A stretch of DNA of 50,825 nt from an uncultured Bacilli bacterium (GCA_934098375.1 CAKOOC010000006.1:1-50825), one strand, 5' to 3'; shown: positions 33,911 to 42,720, counted from the stretch's first letter. Translations and numbers: made by a program. Notes: generated by a model from the sequence alone, not told the origin.

Positions 33911-33921
33911 CATATTTCTTC

Positions 33922-33951
33922 TTGCTAATATAAAAATAAACGTGTTATAAT
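33922..33951 (+). promoter_or_regulatory. Promoter of rpsU-yqeY
   Basis: TTGCTA (33922-33927), 18 bp, TATAAT (33946-33951) preceded by TGT. Confidence 0.55.
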
Positions 33952-33981
33952 ACATATGAGTTTTGAAGGGAGGGAAAAACA

Positions 33982-34173
33982 ATGACTAAGGTAGAAGTAA
34001 AAAATGGAAATATTGACAATGCTCTAAAGAGATTTAAAATTAAAGTTGCCAGAAGCGGTGTCCCTTCAGAAATAAAGAAACACAAATGTTATGAAAAACC
34101 TGGAGTTCGTAGAAGAAACGAATTAAAAGAAATGATTAAAAATTCTCGTAAAAAAAATCGTAATAGAGATTAG
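33982..34173 (+). CDS. rpsU: 30S ribosomal protein S21
   Basis: The 63 residues are typical for S21, with the pattern LKRFKIKVARSGVPSEIKKHK and a strongly basic C-terminus. It binds the 30S platform and helps initiation. A strong GGGAGGG lies 8 bases before ATG 33982. It is followed after 11 bases by yqeY, a conserved pairing. Confidence 0.96.
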   Translation: MTKVEVKNGNIDNALKRFKIKVARSGVPSEIKKHKCYEKPGVRRRNELKEMIKNSRKKNRNRD

Positions 34174-34184
34174 AAAGGATTTTT

Positions 34185-34622
34185 ATGTTTGAACAAATAA
34201 CAAAAGATTTAACCGCTGCGATGAAAGCACAAGATAGTTTTAAATTATCAGTGCTTAGAATGCTAAAAAGCAGTTTAAAAAATGAAGAAATAAATAAAAA
34301 GAGTCCTTTAACTGATGAAGATGTTTTATCAGTAATAAAGAAGCAAGTTAAAATGAGAAAGGATTCAAAAGAAGAATATCTTTCTTATAATAGGGAAGAC
34401 CTTGCCGATTCTTTAGAAAAAGAAATTGAAATACTAAATGCTTATTTACCTAGAGAGTTAACCAAAGAGGAATTAGAACAAATTATAGATGAAACTATAA
34501 AAGAACTAAAACCAGATGGCTTAAAGGGTATGGGTATGGTAATAAAAGCAGTATCTGCAAAATGTGGAGTAACTGCTGATATGAAATTAGTAAGTACAAT
34601 CGTAAAAGAAAAATTAAGTTAA
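34185..34622 (+). CDS. yqeY: YqeY-like protein (GatB/YqeY domain)
   Basis: The 145-residue protein is a stand-alone GatB/YqeY helical domain with the pattern LTAAMKAQDSFKLSVLRMLKSSLKNEEI and a C-terminal DGLKGMGMVIKAVSAKCG. The domain in GatB binds tRNA during transamidation. The stand-alone form is linked to tRNA-related functions but is not well defined. It is cotranscribed with rpsU and ends in a terminator that overlaps its stop codon. Confidence 0.93.
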   Translation: MFEQITKDLTAAMKAQDSFKLSVLRMLKSSLKNEEINKKSPLTDEDVLSVIKKQVKMRKDSKEEYLSYNREDLADSLEKEIEILNAYLPRELTKEELEQIIDETIKELKPDGLKGMGMVIKAVSAKCGVTADMKLVSTIVKEKLS

Positions 34623-34636
34623 TGCTTAATTTTTTT
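34611..34636 (+). terminator. Terminator of rpsU-yqeY
   Basis: AAATTAAG (34611-34618) pairs with CTTAATTT (34625-34632), followed by T. It overlaps the yqeY stop codon. Confidence 0.75.
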
Positions 34637-34655
34637 ATTTTTCATGAATATTAAA

Positions 34656-34684
34656 TTGACATCTTTGCTTAATTATAGTACAAT
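34656..34684 (+). promoter_or_regulatory. Strong promoter of the tRNA cluster
   Basis: Consensus TTGACA (34656-34661), 17 bp, TACAAT (34679-34684), 14 bases before tRNA-Ser. Confidence 0.85.
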
Positions 34685-34698
34685 TTTCTTGTTGGCAT

Positions 34699-34789
34699 GG
34701 AGTAGTACTCAAGAGGCTGAAGAGGCGCCCCTGCTAAGGGTGTAGGTCGGGTAACCGGCGCGAGAGTTCAAATCTCTCCTGCTCCGCCA
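34699..34789 (+). tRNA. tRNA-Ser(GCT)
   Basis: A 91-base cloverleaf with a long variable arm as in class II tRNAs. The acceptor GGAGTAG pairs with CTGCTCC, the anticodon loop CTGCTAA gives GCT, and the CCA end is encoded. Confidence 0.95.
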
Positions 34790-34859
34790 TAATAATTTTA
34801 AGAAAATTTAGTTTTTTTATTAAAAATTCAAATTTTGGACTAGAAATTATAAAAATTTA

Positions 34860-34868
34860 TGTTATAAT
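34860..34868 (+). promoter_or_regulatory. Extended -10 promoter upstream of tRNA-Lys
   Basis: TGT followed by TATAAT (34863-34868), 20 bases before tRNA-Lys. The tRNA-Lys, -Ile and -Glu genes may use this second promoter. Confidence 0.55.
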
Positions 34869-34888
34869 GAGTAAGTACTCAGTTTAAT

Positions 34889-34964
34889 GCCCAGTTAGCT
34901 CAGTTGGTAGAGCAACTGACTCTTAATCAGTGGGTCTAGGGTTCGAATCCCTAACTGGGCACCA
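34889..34964 (+). tRNA. tRNA-Lys(CTT)
   Basis: A 76-base cloverleaf. The acceptor GCCCAGT pairs with ACTGGGC, the anticodon loop CTCTTAA gives CTT, and CCA is encoded. Confidence 0.95.
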
Positions 34965-34979
34965 TTTATTTTAACAAAT

Positions 34980-35056
<77 letters not shown>

Positions 35057-35065
35057 TTTGTTTAT

Positions 35066-35141
35066 GGCCCGTTGGTGAAATGGTTAACACACATGCCTTT
35101 CACGCATGCATTTATGGGTTCGAACCCCGTACGGGTCACCA
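35066..35141 (+). tRNA. tRNA-Glu(TTC)
   Basis: A 76-base cloverleaf with anticodon loop CTTTCAC, giving TTC. CCA is encoded. Confidence 0.93.
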
Positions 35142-35152
35142 ATTTGAAAAGT

Positions 35153-35178
35153 AATCCCTTTATTTTAGGGATTTTTTT
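35153..35178 (+). terminator. Terminator of the tRNA cluster
   Basis: AATCCCT (35153-35159) pairs with AGGGATT (35167-35173) around TTATTTT, then T. The same 21-base hairpin follows tRNA-Arg at 42565. Confidence 0.85.
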
Positions 35179-35233
35179 GTGACTTTAATTTTCTAAACAC
35201 CCTAATAAACACCCTTTATTATAAATTATCAAT

Positions 35234-35260
35234 AAAAAAACAGGAGTCTTAATTCCTGTT
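35234..35260 (-). terminator. Terminator of yidD and the lipoprotein gene
   Basis: On the minus strand AACAGGA pairs with TCCTGTT, followed by a T-run. It overlaps the stop codon of the lipoprotein gene. Confidence 0.8.
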
Positions 35261-36116
35261 AATAAATTTCCTTTTTAATAATATCTAAGATATCTTTAAT
35301 ATATGAAATATAGTCCGTACCATTTTTACTATTTTCTTCTGACAAAGTAAGAAGTCTTGCAACTACCTGCTCAGTCGCACCGCTATCCTTTAAGCTCTTA
35401 ATCGTTTCATTTTCTGCTGTATTATCTAACATAAATAGGTAAGTATTTTCCTTATCACTAAAATATTTTTTAGCTCTACTAATATTGGTATTAGAATTTT
35501 CATCTTCAGCACTTACACTAATTACCTCAAAGCCATATTTTTCTAAAAATTTAAAAGCATTATTCGCAACAATAATTTTTTTGTTACTTGCGTTATCAGC
35601 CATCAAACTTAATTCCGCATCAATTTCTGATATTTGTACTTTTAAATTATCATAATTTTTATCAATACTATCCAAAATAGATTTATTAGTAATATATTCT
35701 TTTAAATTATTTTTAATATTAGTCATCATCATCAAAAAGTTTGCTGGGCTAAGCCATAACTCACTAATATCACTTTTAACCTCTAACCCTTGAGAAACAT
35801 CAATAATATCCATTTTTTTATTTTTATTTAAAAGTTCCGCCGCGATATCTTTTTCTGATGATAATCCATTATAAATAAATAAATCACCTTTACTAAAATC
35901 ATTTAGCTTTTTGTTAGAAATTTCATAAGTATCAGCATCAACTCCGTTTGGATAAATACTATTTATTTCCGCATAATCATCATATAAATATTTCGTAATA
36001 TAGGTAACCGGATAAACCGTTGTATAAATTGAAATATTTTCATAATTATCTTTTTTAATGCAACCAGTTAGACACAGCATTACTATACCTAACATCATAA
36101 TCTTTAATTTTTTCAT
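35259..36116 (-). CDS. TroA/ZnuA-like metal-binding-fold lipoprotein lacking metal ligands
   Basis: The protein of about 285 residues has a lipoprotein signal with the lipobox LTGC. The cluster 9 solute-binding pattern is clear: TTVYPVTYITKYLYDD, the YPNGVDADTYEIS loop, LWLSPANFLMMMTNI and VVANNAFKFLEKYGF. The three positions that normally hold His ligands (PHxYE, DPHxW, vFHdaF) are Asp, Ser-Glu and Asn here. No partner permease or ATPase gene is adjacent. It may have lost metal binding or changed ligand. The start is ATG 36116, overlapping the yidD stop; GTG 36119 is possible. Confidence 0.75.
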   Translation of the reverse strand: MKKLKIMMLGIVMLCLTGCIKKDNYENISIYTTVYPVTYITKYLYDDYAEINSIYPNGVDADTYEISNKKLNDFSKGDLFIYNGLSSEKDIAAELLNKNKKMDIIDVSQGLEVKSDISELWLSPANFLMMMTNIKNNLKEYITNKSILDSIDKNYDNLKVQISEIDAELSLMADNASNKKIIVANNAFKFLEKYGFEVISVSAEDENSNTNISRAKKYFSDKENTYLFMLDNTAENETIKSLKDSGATEQVVARLLTLSEENSKNGTDYISYIKDILDIIKKEIY

Positions 36117-36331
36117 CACAAATTCTCCTTCAAAGGGTCATAACCATATTTACCAAATGGATGACATCTTCCCAATCTTTTTATTCCTAACCATAATCCT
36201 TTTGATGCACCATATTTAATAATTGCCTCTTTCATATACTGAGAGCAAGTGGGGGTAAACCTACAATATTTATGACACCTAAGTGGCATACTTTGGTACA
36301 AATCAATTAATTTAATTAGTAATTTTTTCAT
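36116..36331 (-). CDS. yidD: Membrane protein insertion efficiency factor YidD
   Basis: The 71 residues have the YidD hallmark CRFTPTCSQYMKEAIIKYG followed by RLGRCHPFGKYGYDP. This small membrane-associated protein assists YidC-dependent insertion. It is cotranscribed with the lipoprotein gene (TGATG overlap) and reads divergently from rnc. Confidence 0.95.
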   Translation of the reverse strand: MKKLLIKLIDLYQSMPLRCHKYCRFTPTCSQYMKEAIIKYGASKGLWLGIKRLGRCHPFGKYGYDPLKENL

Positions 36332-36442
36332 CTTTCACCTTTTATAATTTTACTACAATTCTCTATAATTTAAAAGAACTTTTAAAAAAACTAGAAAAAG
36401 CCCTTGTTTTAGGGTATAATTGAAAAAGGTATGGTGATTAAA

Positions 36443-37093
36443 ATGGATTTATCAAAATACAATATAGAACCAGATAATAAAATATTAAGCGTTGCTTTAA
36501 CACATACATCATATGCTAATGAACATAACTGTGAAAGTTATGAACGATTAGAATTTTTAGGTGACGCTGTATTAGAACTTATTACTAGTGACTATTTTTA
36601 TAAAAATACCTCTTTAAAAGAGGGAGAAATGACCAAAAAAAGAAGTCGTTACGTTTGTGAAAACGCTCTTTTTGAATACGCTAAAGAAATAAATTTACCA
36701 AATTATATAAAAGTTGGCCATGGCTTAGAACACACAATTAATGAAACTATTATTGCTGATGTTTTTGAAGCTGTTATCGCGGCCATTTACTTAAATAGTG
36801 GCTTAGCAAAGGCTAGAGAATTTGTTTTAGATATCATAGTGCCTTATATCGAAAAAGATGTTATCTTCTTAAGCGACTATAAATCTTACTTACAGCAGTT
36901 AGTACAAACTACGCAAAAAAGTGTTGTATACCGCGTTATTAATGAGTTAGGACCAGCCCATGATCGCACCTTTGAAGTAGAAGTACTAGTAGAAGACATG
37001 GTTTATGGCAAAGGAACAGGCAAAAGTAAAAAAGAAGCTGAGCAAAATGCGGCTAAAGATGCTATTACTAAGAGTGCAGGTGTATTCAAATGA
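36443..37093 (+). CDS. rnc: Ribonuclease III
   Basis: It cleaves double-stranded RNA in rRNA maturation and mRNA decay. The nuclease domain shows the signature ERLEFLGDAVLEL with the catalytic acidic residues, and a second acidic site in IIADVFEAVIAAIYL. A C-terminal double-stranded-RNA-binding domain follows (about 155-215). ATG 36443 is preferred over ATG 36431, which lies within the ribosome-binding region. A TATAAT box is at 36415-36420. The end overlaps smc by four bases. Confidence 0.95.
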   Translation: MDLSKYNIEPDNKILSVALTHTSYANEHNCESYERLEFLGDAVLELITSDYFYKNTSLKEGEMTKKRSRYVCENALFEYAKEINLPNYIKVGHGLEHTINETIIADVFEAVIAAIYLNSGLAKAREFVLDIIVPYIEKDVIFLSDYKSYLQQLVQTTQKSVVYRVINELGPAHDRTFEVEVLVEDMVYGKGTGKSKKEAEQNAAKDAITKSAGVFK

Positions 37094-40023
37094 AATTATT
37101 AAAAATAAGTTTACATGGTTTTAAAAGTTTTGCCGATAAAACAACAATTGATATAAAAGATGGAATAACTGGTATCGTTGGACCCAATGGTTCTGGCAAA
37201 AGTAACATTGTTGATGCTATAAGATGGGTATTAGGTGAGCAATCTCTAAAAGACATCAGAGGGGGAAATTCTTCTAAAGATGTCATTTTTAGTGGTTCAA
37301 AATCTCGTGGGCCATTAACTAGATGCTGGGTATCTTTAACATTTGATAACTCAGATCATTACCTAAATAGTGAACTTACTGAAATTGAAATTAAAAGAGT
37401 CGTTTACATAACCGGTGAAAACGAATACTATATAAATAATGATGAAGTAAGATTAAAAGATATTACTAATTTATTTATCGATTCCGGTTCAAGTGTCAAC
37501 TCCCTTTCCATCATTTCCCAAGGAAAGATAACCGAAATTGTAAACGGAACTCCTTTAGAAAAACGTAAAATAATTGAAGAAACTGCTGGCGTCTTAAAAT
37601 ACAAAAAAAGAAAAGAGGAGTCTTTAAAAAAACTAGATAAAACTAATGATAACTTATCAAAAATAAATTTAGTAATTGATGAATTATCCATTAACTTAGA
37701 GCCTCTAAAAAATCAAGCCGAAGTAGCAAACAAATATTTAGAATACAAAAGTGAGCTAACAAATACCGAAATTGCTTTACTTGCTACTGATATTTCTAGT
37801 ATTAATTCAAGTATTAAAAATAATAAAGAATTAAAAGAAACTTTAACTAATGAACTAAACTCTTTAGATAATGCTAAAACGATTGATAACGCTAAAGTAG
37901 ACACTTTAAAGCATCGCTTATTAAAAACTGAAGAAGATATTTCCGTAAAAAGTGATAATTTATTTAAATTAACTAAAACTCTTTCTGATTTAAATAGTGA
38001 AAAACAAATCATGTTAGAACGCCAAAAATATCAAGTTGACGATATCAAGCTTCAAAATAATATTATTTACTTAAAAGAAAATGCTCTTCGCCTAGAAAAT
38101 AATATTAAATCATCAGAAAAAGAATTAACCAAATTAGAAGAAGACAAAAATAAAATTGCCGCATCCCTTTCTAAAATGGAAAGCGAGTACAAGAATTTAA
38201 TTATAACGAAAAATCTTAACATTAATAATTTAACGGAATTAAATAAGGAAGAAGAAAAATTAAAAAATCAAATTGATATTTTAAAAGATACCATTGAAAA
38301 TGATAATAGATTTCCTTATCCCGTTCGTAGCGTTTTAAATAACACTCGTTTACCAGGCATTCATAACGCTTTAGGTAAACTTATTGAAACAGAAGAAAAA
38401 TACGGTACAGCCATTGATATTTCTCTAGGTTATAACGCCAGCGTCGTTGTTGTTGATAATGAAATATGTGCGAAAGAAGCCATTAATTATTTAAAACAAA
38501 ATGGTTTAGGAAGAGTAACTTTTTACCCCTTAAACATTATTAAACCAAGAGGAATTGACCCTAATACCTTATCTAAAATAACCAGTGTTGATGGTTTTAT
38601 TGGATCAGCAGATTCCCTTGTTAAATATAATGGCTTATATCGTAATGTCGTATTAAATGCTTTAGGAAGTACTATTATTGTTAGAGACCTAACTTCTGCA
38701 AACTATATAAGTAAATTAATTAATCATACATATCGCATCGTTTCTTTAAGTGGCGATTTAATTAATCCTGGCGGTAGCATCACTGGTGGGTCTCTAAAAA
38801 CTAGTAGTGGTATTATCAATCAAAAATTTGAATTAGAAAACAAATTAAAACTTTTAAAAGAAAAGACTAACTTAATTAAATTAAAAGAAGAAGAAATAAA
38901 CGATGAAGATCATAATTTAAAAATTATGGAAACGCAAATTTTCTCTTTAACCAGTGATTTTAATGAATCTAAAGAAATAATTATTCGTAAACAAAATGAA
39001 TTAGATAATTTAAAAGATGATTTAACTAAGGTCCAAAACGAGATGGCTGGTACTAGTGGCTTACTTGAAAATACTATTGATCAAAAAATTGAAAATATCT
39101 TAAATGAATACTATAAAGTTGAAGCCGAAAAAACTAATTTAGAAAATACTTTAAATGATTTAAAAGTAAGTAAAAATGACTTACAAAGTCAAATAAATGA
39201 AATTGAGCTAGCAAATAAAAAACAAAATAGTGAATATAACAAAAAATATAATGAATTAAAAGATTTAGAACTTGCTATAAACAAAGATGAATATAAAATT
39301 GATTCTTATTTAATCAGATTAAATGAAGAATATCAAATGACTTATGAAAAAGCTCAAAACTATGAGTTAAACACTTCCCTTGATGAAGCAAGAAGCAAAG
39401 TAAGTTCTCTAAAAAGAAGTATTAAAAATTTAGGGGATGTTAATACTGGTGCCATAAGTGAATATGACCGTATCAAAACGAGATTTGACTTTTTATCTAA
39501 ACAAAAAGAAGATTTAACTACTTCTATAAATGATTTATTAACCATCATTAATGATTTAGATGAAACCATGAAAGATAAACTAACTAAGGCCTTTAACGAT
39601 TTAAATAATGAATTTAAAGTAGTCTTTAAAAAACTATTTAGAGGAGGTAGTGCTGAGTTATTATTAACTGAACCATCTGATATTTTAAATACCGGTTTAG
39701 AAATTAAAGTTGCTCCTCCTGGCAAAGATATTAAAAATCCTAAAACATTATCAGGTGGTGAGTCAACTCTTACTGCCATTGCTTTACTATTTAGTATATT
39801 AAATATTCGTACCGTTCCTTTCTGCATCTTAGATGAAGTAGAAGCGGCTTTAGATGAAGCTAATGTCGATATGTTTGGTAGATACTTAAATGAACTAAAC
39901 ACTAATACCCAGTTTATTATAATTACCCACAAAAAAAGAACGATGGAATATACTAATACCTTATATGGAATAACTATGCAAGAATCCGGTGTATCTAAAT
40001 TAGTAAGTGTTAAATTAGATTAA
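37090..40023 (+). CDS. smc: Chromosome segregation ATPase SMC (short-armed)
   Basis: It is a chromosome organiser working with ScpA and ScpB. The N-terminal ATPase half has Walker A GPNGSGKSN (about residue 32). A first coiled coil leads to a hinge (about 405-575, with HNALGKLIETEEKYGTAI and GGSITGGSL). A second coil leads to the C-terminal half with signature LSGGES (about 886) and Walker B FCILDEVEAALDEAN. At 977 residues it is about 200 shorter than Bacillus SMC (about 1186), mostly by shorter coils. All ATPase motifs are intact. It overlaps rnc, as in the conserved rnc-smc order; ftsY does not follow. Confidence 0.96.
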   Translation: MKLLKISLHGFKSFADKTTIDIKDGITGIVGPNGSGKSNIVDAIRWVLGEQSLKDIRGGNSSKDVIFSGSKSRGPLTRCWVSLTFDNSDHYLNSELTEIEIKRVVYITGENEYYINNDEVRLKDITNLFIDSGSSVNSLSIISQGKITEIVNGTPLEKRKIIEETAGVLKYKKRKEESLKKLDKTNDNLSKINLVIDELSINLEPLKNQAEVANKYLEYKSELTNTEIALLATDISSINSSIKNNKELKETLTNELNSLDNAKTIDNAKVDTLKHRLLKTEEDISVKSDNLFKLTKTLSDLNSEKQIMLERQKYQVDDIKLQNNIIYLKENALRLENNIKSSEKELTKLEEDKNKIAASLSKMESEYKNLIITKNLNINNLTELNKEEEKLKNQIDILKDTIENDNRFPYPVRSVLNNTRLPGIHNALGKLIETEEKYGTAIDISLGYNASVVVVDNEICAKEAINYLKQNGLGRVTFYPLNIIKPRGIDPNTLSKITSVDGFIGSADSLVKYNGLYRNVVLNALGSTIIVRDLTSANYISKLINHTYRIVSLSGDLINPGGSITGGSLKTSSGIINQKFELENKLKLLKEKTNLIKLKEEEINDEDHNLKIMETQIFSLTSDFNESKEIIIRKQNELDNLKDDLTKVQNEMAGTSGLLENTIDQKIENILNEYYKVEAEKTNLENTLNDLKVSKNDLQSQINEIELANKKQNSEYNKKYNELKDLELAINKDEYKIDSYLIRLNEEYQMTYEKAQNYELNTSLDEARSKVSSLKRSIKNLGDVNTGAISEYDRIKTRFDFLSKQKEDLTTSINDLLTIINDLDETMKDKLTKAFNDLNNEFKVVFKKLFRGGSAELLLTEPSDILNTGLEIKVAPPGKDIKNPKTLSGGESTLTAIALLFSILNIRTVPFCILDEVEAALDEANVDMFGRYLNELNTNTQFIIITHKKRTMEYTNTLYGITMQESGVSKLVSVKLD

Positions 40024-40027
40024 CGAA

Positions 40028-40051
40028 AGGTGCTAAGTAGCATCTTTTTTT
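40028..40051 (+). terminator. Terminator of rnc-smc
   Basis: AGGTGCT (40028-40034) pairs with AGCATCT (40039-40045), then a T-run. Confidence 0.8.
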
Positions 40052-40101
40052 GACATATTTTTTATCTCAAAAATTATATATTACTATTAAGGTGATGTCT
40101 G

Positions 40102-41040
40102 ATGAAAAAAATGTTTATCGCAAGAAAAAGAATCATTAGTAATAATATTTTAAAACTAACCATATGTATTTTTATCGTTATATTATCCTTTATAGTTACC
40201 ATTAAATATCTATTTAAAAATTTCACATTAAAAAACTCTCCTCAAAAGGTTAATGAATTACTTGCACTTAGTACTAACAATCTAATTGGTGAGCTTACTT
40301 TATATGACATCATAAATTTTAATTTAAAAAGTCCTGAAAACCTCCTAAAAATGACTTTTAGTAATGCTAGTTTAAATAAAACTATTAAAGAAACTAAACC
40401 TCCTAAAGAAAAAGCCGAAAATGTAACCGGCACCATCAAAGAAGAAACTAAACCCCTTATTTATATTTATAATACTCACCAAACTGAAGAATATAACGCT
40501 GATACTTTATCAGTTTATAATATTACACCCACCGTTTACATGGCATCAAATATGTTAAAAAAATCTCTGCAAAATTATAATATTAACTCCGTTGTCGAAG
40601 ATGAAAATATCAAAGACGTCTTAAATCGTCATAATTGGAAATATAATGAATCTTATTATGCTAGTAAATTATGGTTAGAAGAAAGCATCAAAAAATATCC
40701 TAGTTTAAATTATTTTATTGATTTACACCGTGATAGTTTATCTTTAACCACTACTATAAATGATAAAAAATACGCAAAAATGATGTTTGTTGTTGGCATG
40801 AATCATGAAAACTACGAAAAAAATGAATCTCTGGCCTTAAAATTAAACGAATATTTAAAAAATAATTATGAAGGTTTAATGCGTGATGTTTTTTATGGTA
40901 AAAGAAGTGAATACAATCAAAATTTTCATGAGCACACTTTACTAGTTGAAATAGGGGGACCTGAAAACACTATTGCAGAAGTTAATAACAGTGTTATGGC
41001 TCTAGCAGATGCCTTTGCCCATATAATCGGAGGTATTTAA
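40102..41040 (+). CDS. spoIIP: Stage II sporulation protein P
   Basis: SpoIIP is a membrane-anchored peptidoglycan amidase/endopeptidase that drives engulfment with SpoIID and SpoIIM. The 312 residues have an N-terminal membrane helix (about 17-39) and a low-complexity middle. The catalytic domain shows YIYNTHQTEEYN, YFIDLHRDS and the late motif LLVEIGGPENT. The length is shorter than the Bacillus protein (about 400). The start is ATG 40102 after AAGGTGATG. A small membrane protein gene is coupled to it (TAATG). Confidence 0.88.
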   Translation: MKKMFIARKRIISNNILKLTICIFIVILSFIVTIKYLFKNFTLKNSPQKVNELLALSTNNLIGELTLYDIINFNLKSPENLLKMTFSNASLNKTIKETKPPKEKAENVTGTIKEETKPLIYIYNTHQTEEYNADTLSVYNITPTVYMASNMLKKSLQNYNINSVVEDENIKDVLNRHNWKYNESYYASKLWLEESIKKYPSLNYFIDLHRDSLSLTTTINDKKYAKMMFVVGMNHENYEKNESLALKLNEYLKNNYEGLMRDVFYGKRSEYNQNFHEHTLLVEIGGPENTIAEVNNSVMALADAFAHIIGGI

Positions 41041-41375
41041 TGGAACCCAAACCAAGCAAGGCTAAAAAAAGATTTAAATTTATTTTTACCCTTTTAATAA
41101 TTATATTTGGCTTATTATATTTTGCCTCTTCAACTGGTTATTATGAAAAGAAAATCTCAAGCAAAACCGCTTTAACTAAAGACGCTATTAAAGCATTTGA
41201 AGAAGATGTAGCAAGTGGTAAAAATGTCGATATCAAAGACTACATCGAAGTTCATGATGATGACTATAAAAGTTTATCATCAAAAATTGGCTACACCATC
41301 AGTAACTCTATTGATACAATTCTTAATGATGGAGTAGGTTACTTAATTAAACTTTTAAAGGCTTTATTTAGTTAA
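41040..41375 (+). CDS. Small single-pass membrane protein linked to spoIIP
   Basis: The 111 residues have a basic N-terminus, one membrane helix (about 13-31) and an acidic outer part ending in an amphipathic helix (VGYLIKLLKALFS). No family is recognised. The ATG overlaps the spoIIP stop, so translation is coupled and a role near SpoIIP is plausible. Confidence 0.7.
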   Translation: MEPKPSKAKKRFKFIFTLLIIIFGLLYFASSTGYYEKKISSKTALTKDAIKAFEEDVASGKNVDIKDYIEVHDDDYKSLSSKIGYTISNSIDTILNDGVGYLIKLLKALFS

Positions 41376-41407
41376 CAAACTATGCTAATATTAATTTGGT
41401 GGTTATC

Positions 41408-42412
41408 ATGAATAAACTAAAATATATTTTAAAATGTCTAAAATCCTTAAACATTAAAAATATGTTTAAAATTGCCAAAAAAATTGCTAAAAAAACCCAT
41501 AAACTATCTCTTTTTATTTTAATAGATATTATTTATTGTGGCATTAAATACGGCGCTGGTTACTACGACTATCAAGAATTTGAATTCTATAATTTAACTC
41601 GTGAAGAAAGAAAAACATATTTAACTCGTACCAAAAATAACTTAATAATTAAAACTTATAATGACCCTAAAGAATTTTATAAATTTGATAACAAAGAAAT
41701 CTTTAACGGCATATTTAAAGAATACTTAAAACGAGATTATATTGTCCTAAACGAAAATAATAAAGTAGAATTTATAAAATTTATAAATAAGCATACGGAA
41801 ATTATCTGTAAGCCGGTAGATGGTTCTGGCGGACATGGAATAACTAAATATGTAATAGATAAAGATACCGATAAAGATGCCTTATATGAAAATATTTTAG
41901 CATCTAAAAGCACTTTATGTGAAGAATGTATTAAACAACATGATGAAATAAATAAATTATATAAAGATTCTGTTAACACTTTAAGACTATTTACATTTAT
42001 TACTGACCAAAATGATGTTGTTATTTTAAATAGCATCTTTAAAATTGGTAATGGGGGAGTAACTGATAATTTTAGTAGTGGAAGCATGTATACCTTTTTA
42101 AATGAAGAAGGTAAAATTATCGCTCCTGCAATCGATCAAGAAGATCATTACTATAGCGTGCACCCTTTAACTAAAGCCGAAATAACTGGCTTTACTGTTC
42201 CTATGTATGAAGAAGCATGTCAAATGGTAAAAGAAGCATCAAAACTAGTTCCAAAAGTTAGGTATGTCGGTTGGGACGTTGCCATAACTAATGATGGACC
42301 AGTTATTATAGAAGGTAATTCATACCCTGGTATTTTTCAAATAAAACCATCATTTACTAAAAATCATACAGGTTTAATTACTAAATACCAAAAATATATG
42401 GATATATTTTAA
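41408..42412 (+). CDS. Sugar-transfer-associated ATP-grasp protein
   Basis: The protein of about 334 residues has an N-terminal basic region and an ATP-grasp core. The signature IICKPVDGSGGHGITKY marks the nucleotide-binding loop, NTLRLFTFI and GNGGVTDNFSSG mark the central region, and VGWDVAITNDGPVIIEGNSYPG marks the metal-binding end. This matches the ATP-grasp family found in polysaccharide and glycan loci, which joins an acid to an amine; the substrate is unknown. ATG 41408 follows GGTGGTT; the upstream in-frame GTG/ATG codons precede it by four residues. Confidence 0.85.
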   Translation: MNKLKYILKCLKSLNIKNMFKIAKKIAKKTHKLSLFILIDIIYCGIKYGAGYYDYQEFEFYNLTREERKTYLTRTKNNLIIKTYNDPKEFYKFDNKEIFNGIFKEYLKRDYIVLNENNKVEFIKFINKHTEIICKPVDGSGGHGITKYVIDKDTDKDALYENILASKSTLCEECIKQHDEINKLYKDSVNTLRLFTFITDQNDVVILNSIFKIGNGGVTDNFSSGSMYTFLNEEGKIIAPAIDQEDHYYSVHPLTKAEITGFTVPMYEEACQMVKEASKLVPKVRYVGWDVAITNDGPVIIEGNSYPGIFQIKPSFTKNHTGLITKYQKYMDIF

Positions 42413-42429
42413 ATTTTAAAAAAATCTTC

Positions 42430-42458
42430 TTGAATATCATGAGAAAATATTATATAAT
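42430..42458 (+). promoter_or_regulatory. Promoter of tRNA-Arg
   Basis: TTGAAT (42430-42435), 17 bp, TATAAT (42453-42458). Confidence 0.7.
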
Positions 42459-42477
42459 CAATTTGTTCAGTTGATTT

Positions 42478-42554
42478 GTCTCCGTAGCTCAGCTGGATAG
42501 AGCATACGCCTTCTAAGCGTAGGGTCACGTGTTCGAATCACGTCGGAGACACCA
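42478..42554 (+). tRNA. tRNA-Arg(TCT)
   Basis: A 77-base cloverleaf. The acceptor GTCTCCG pairs with CGGAGAC, the anticodon loop CTTCTAA gives TCT, and CCA is encoded. Confidence 0.95.
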
Positions 42555-42564
42555 CTTTGAAATT

Positions 42565-42589
42565 AATCCCTTTATTTTAGGGATTTTTT
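42565..42589 (+). terminator. Terminator of tRNA-Arg
   Basis: AATCCCT (42565-42571) pairs with AGGGATT (42579-42585). The hairpin and loop are identical to those after tRNA-Glu. Confidence 0.85.
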
Positions 42590-42619
42590 AATGATTTTAA
42601 TTATTATATAGTGTTAGTT

Positions 42620-42648
42620 TTGACAATAACAATATTTCTTGCTACTAT
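42620..42648 (+). promoter_or_regulatory. Strong promoter of the candidate antitoxin RNA
   Basis: Consensus TTGACA (42620-42625), 17-bp spacer and TACTAT (42643-42648) preceded by TGC (extended -10). Transcription would start near 42655. Confidence 0.75.
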
Positions 42649-42672
42649 TAGTATGCAAGCAAGGATTCTTGA

Positions 42673-42720
42673 TAAAATAAAAAAGAGGAACATTCGATTC
42701 TGCAAGTGAATGCCGCCTCT
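42673..42720 (-). terminator. Terminator of the toxin mRNA
   Basis: On the minus strand AGAGG and CATTC pair with GAATG and CCTCT around a 12-base loop (two stems with an asymmetric bulge), followed by TTTTTTATTTT. Confidence 0.75.

Noticed and set aside
35195..35219. AAACACCCT repeated twice after the tRNA terminator
   Set aside because: It is only two short units with no integrase or element beside them. I see no support for an attachment site.
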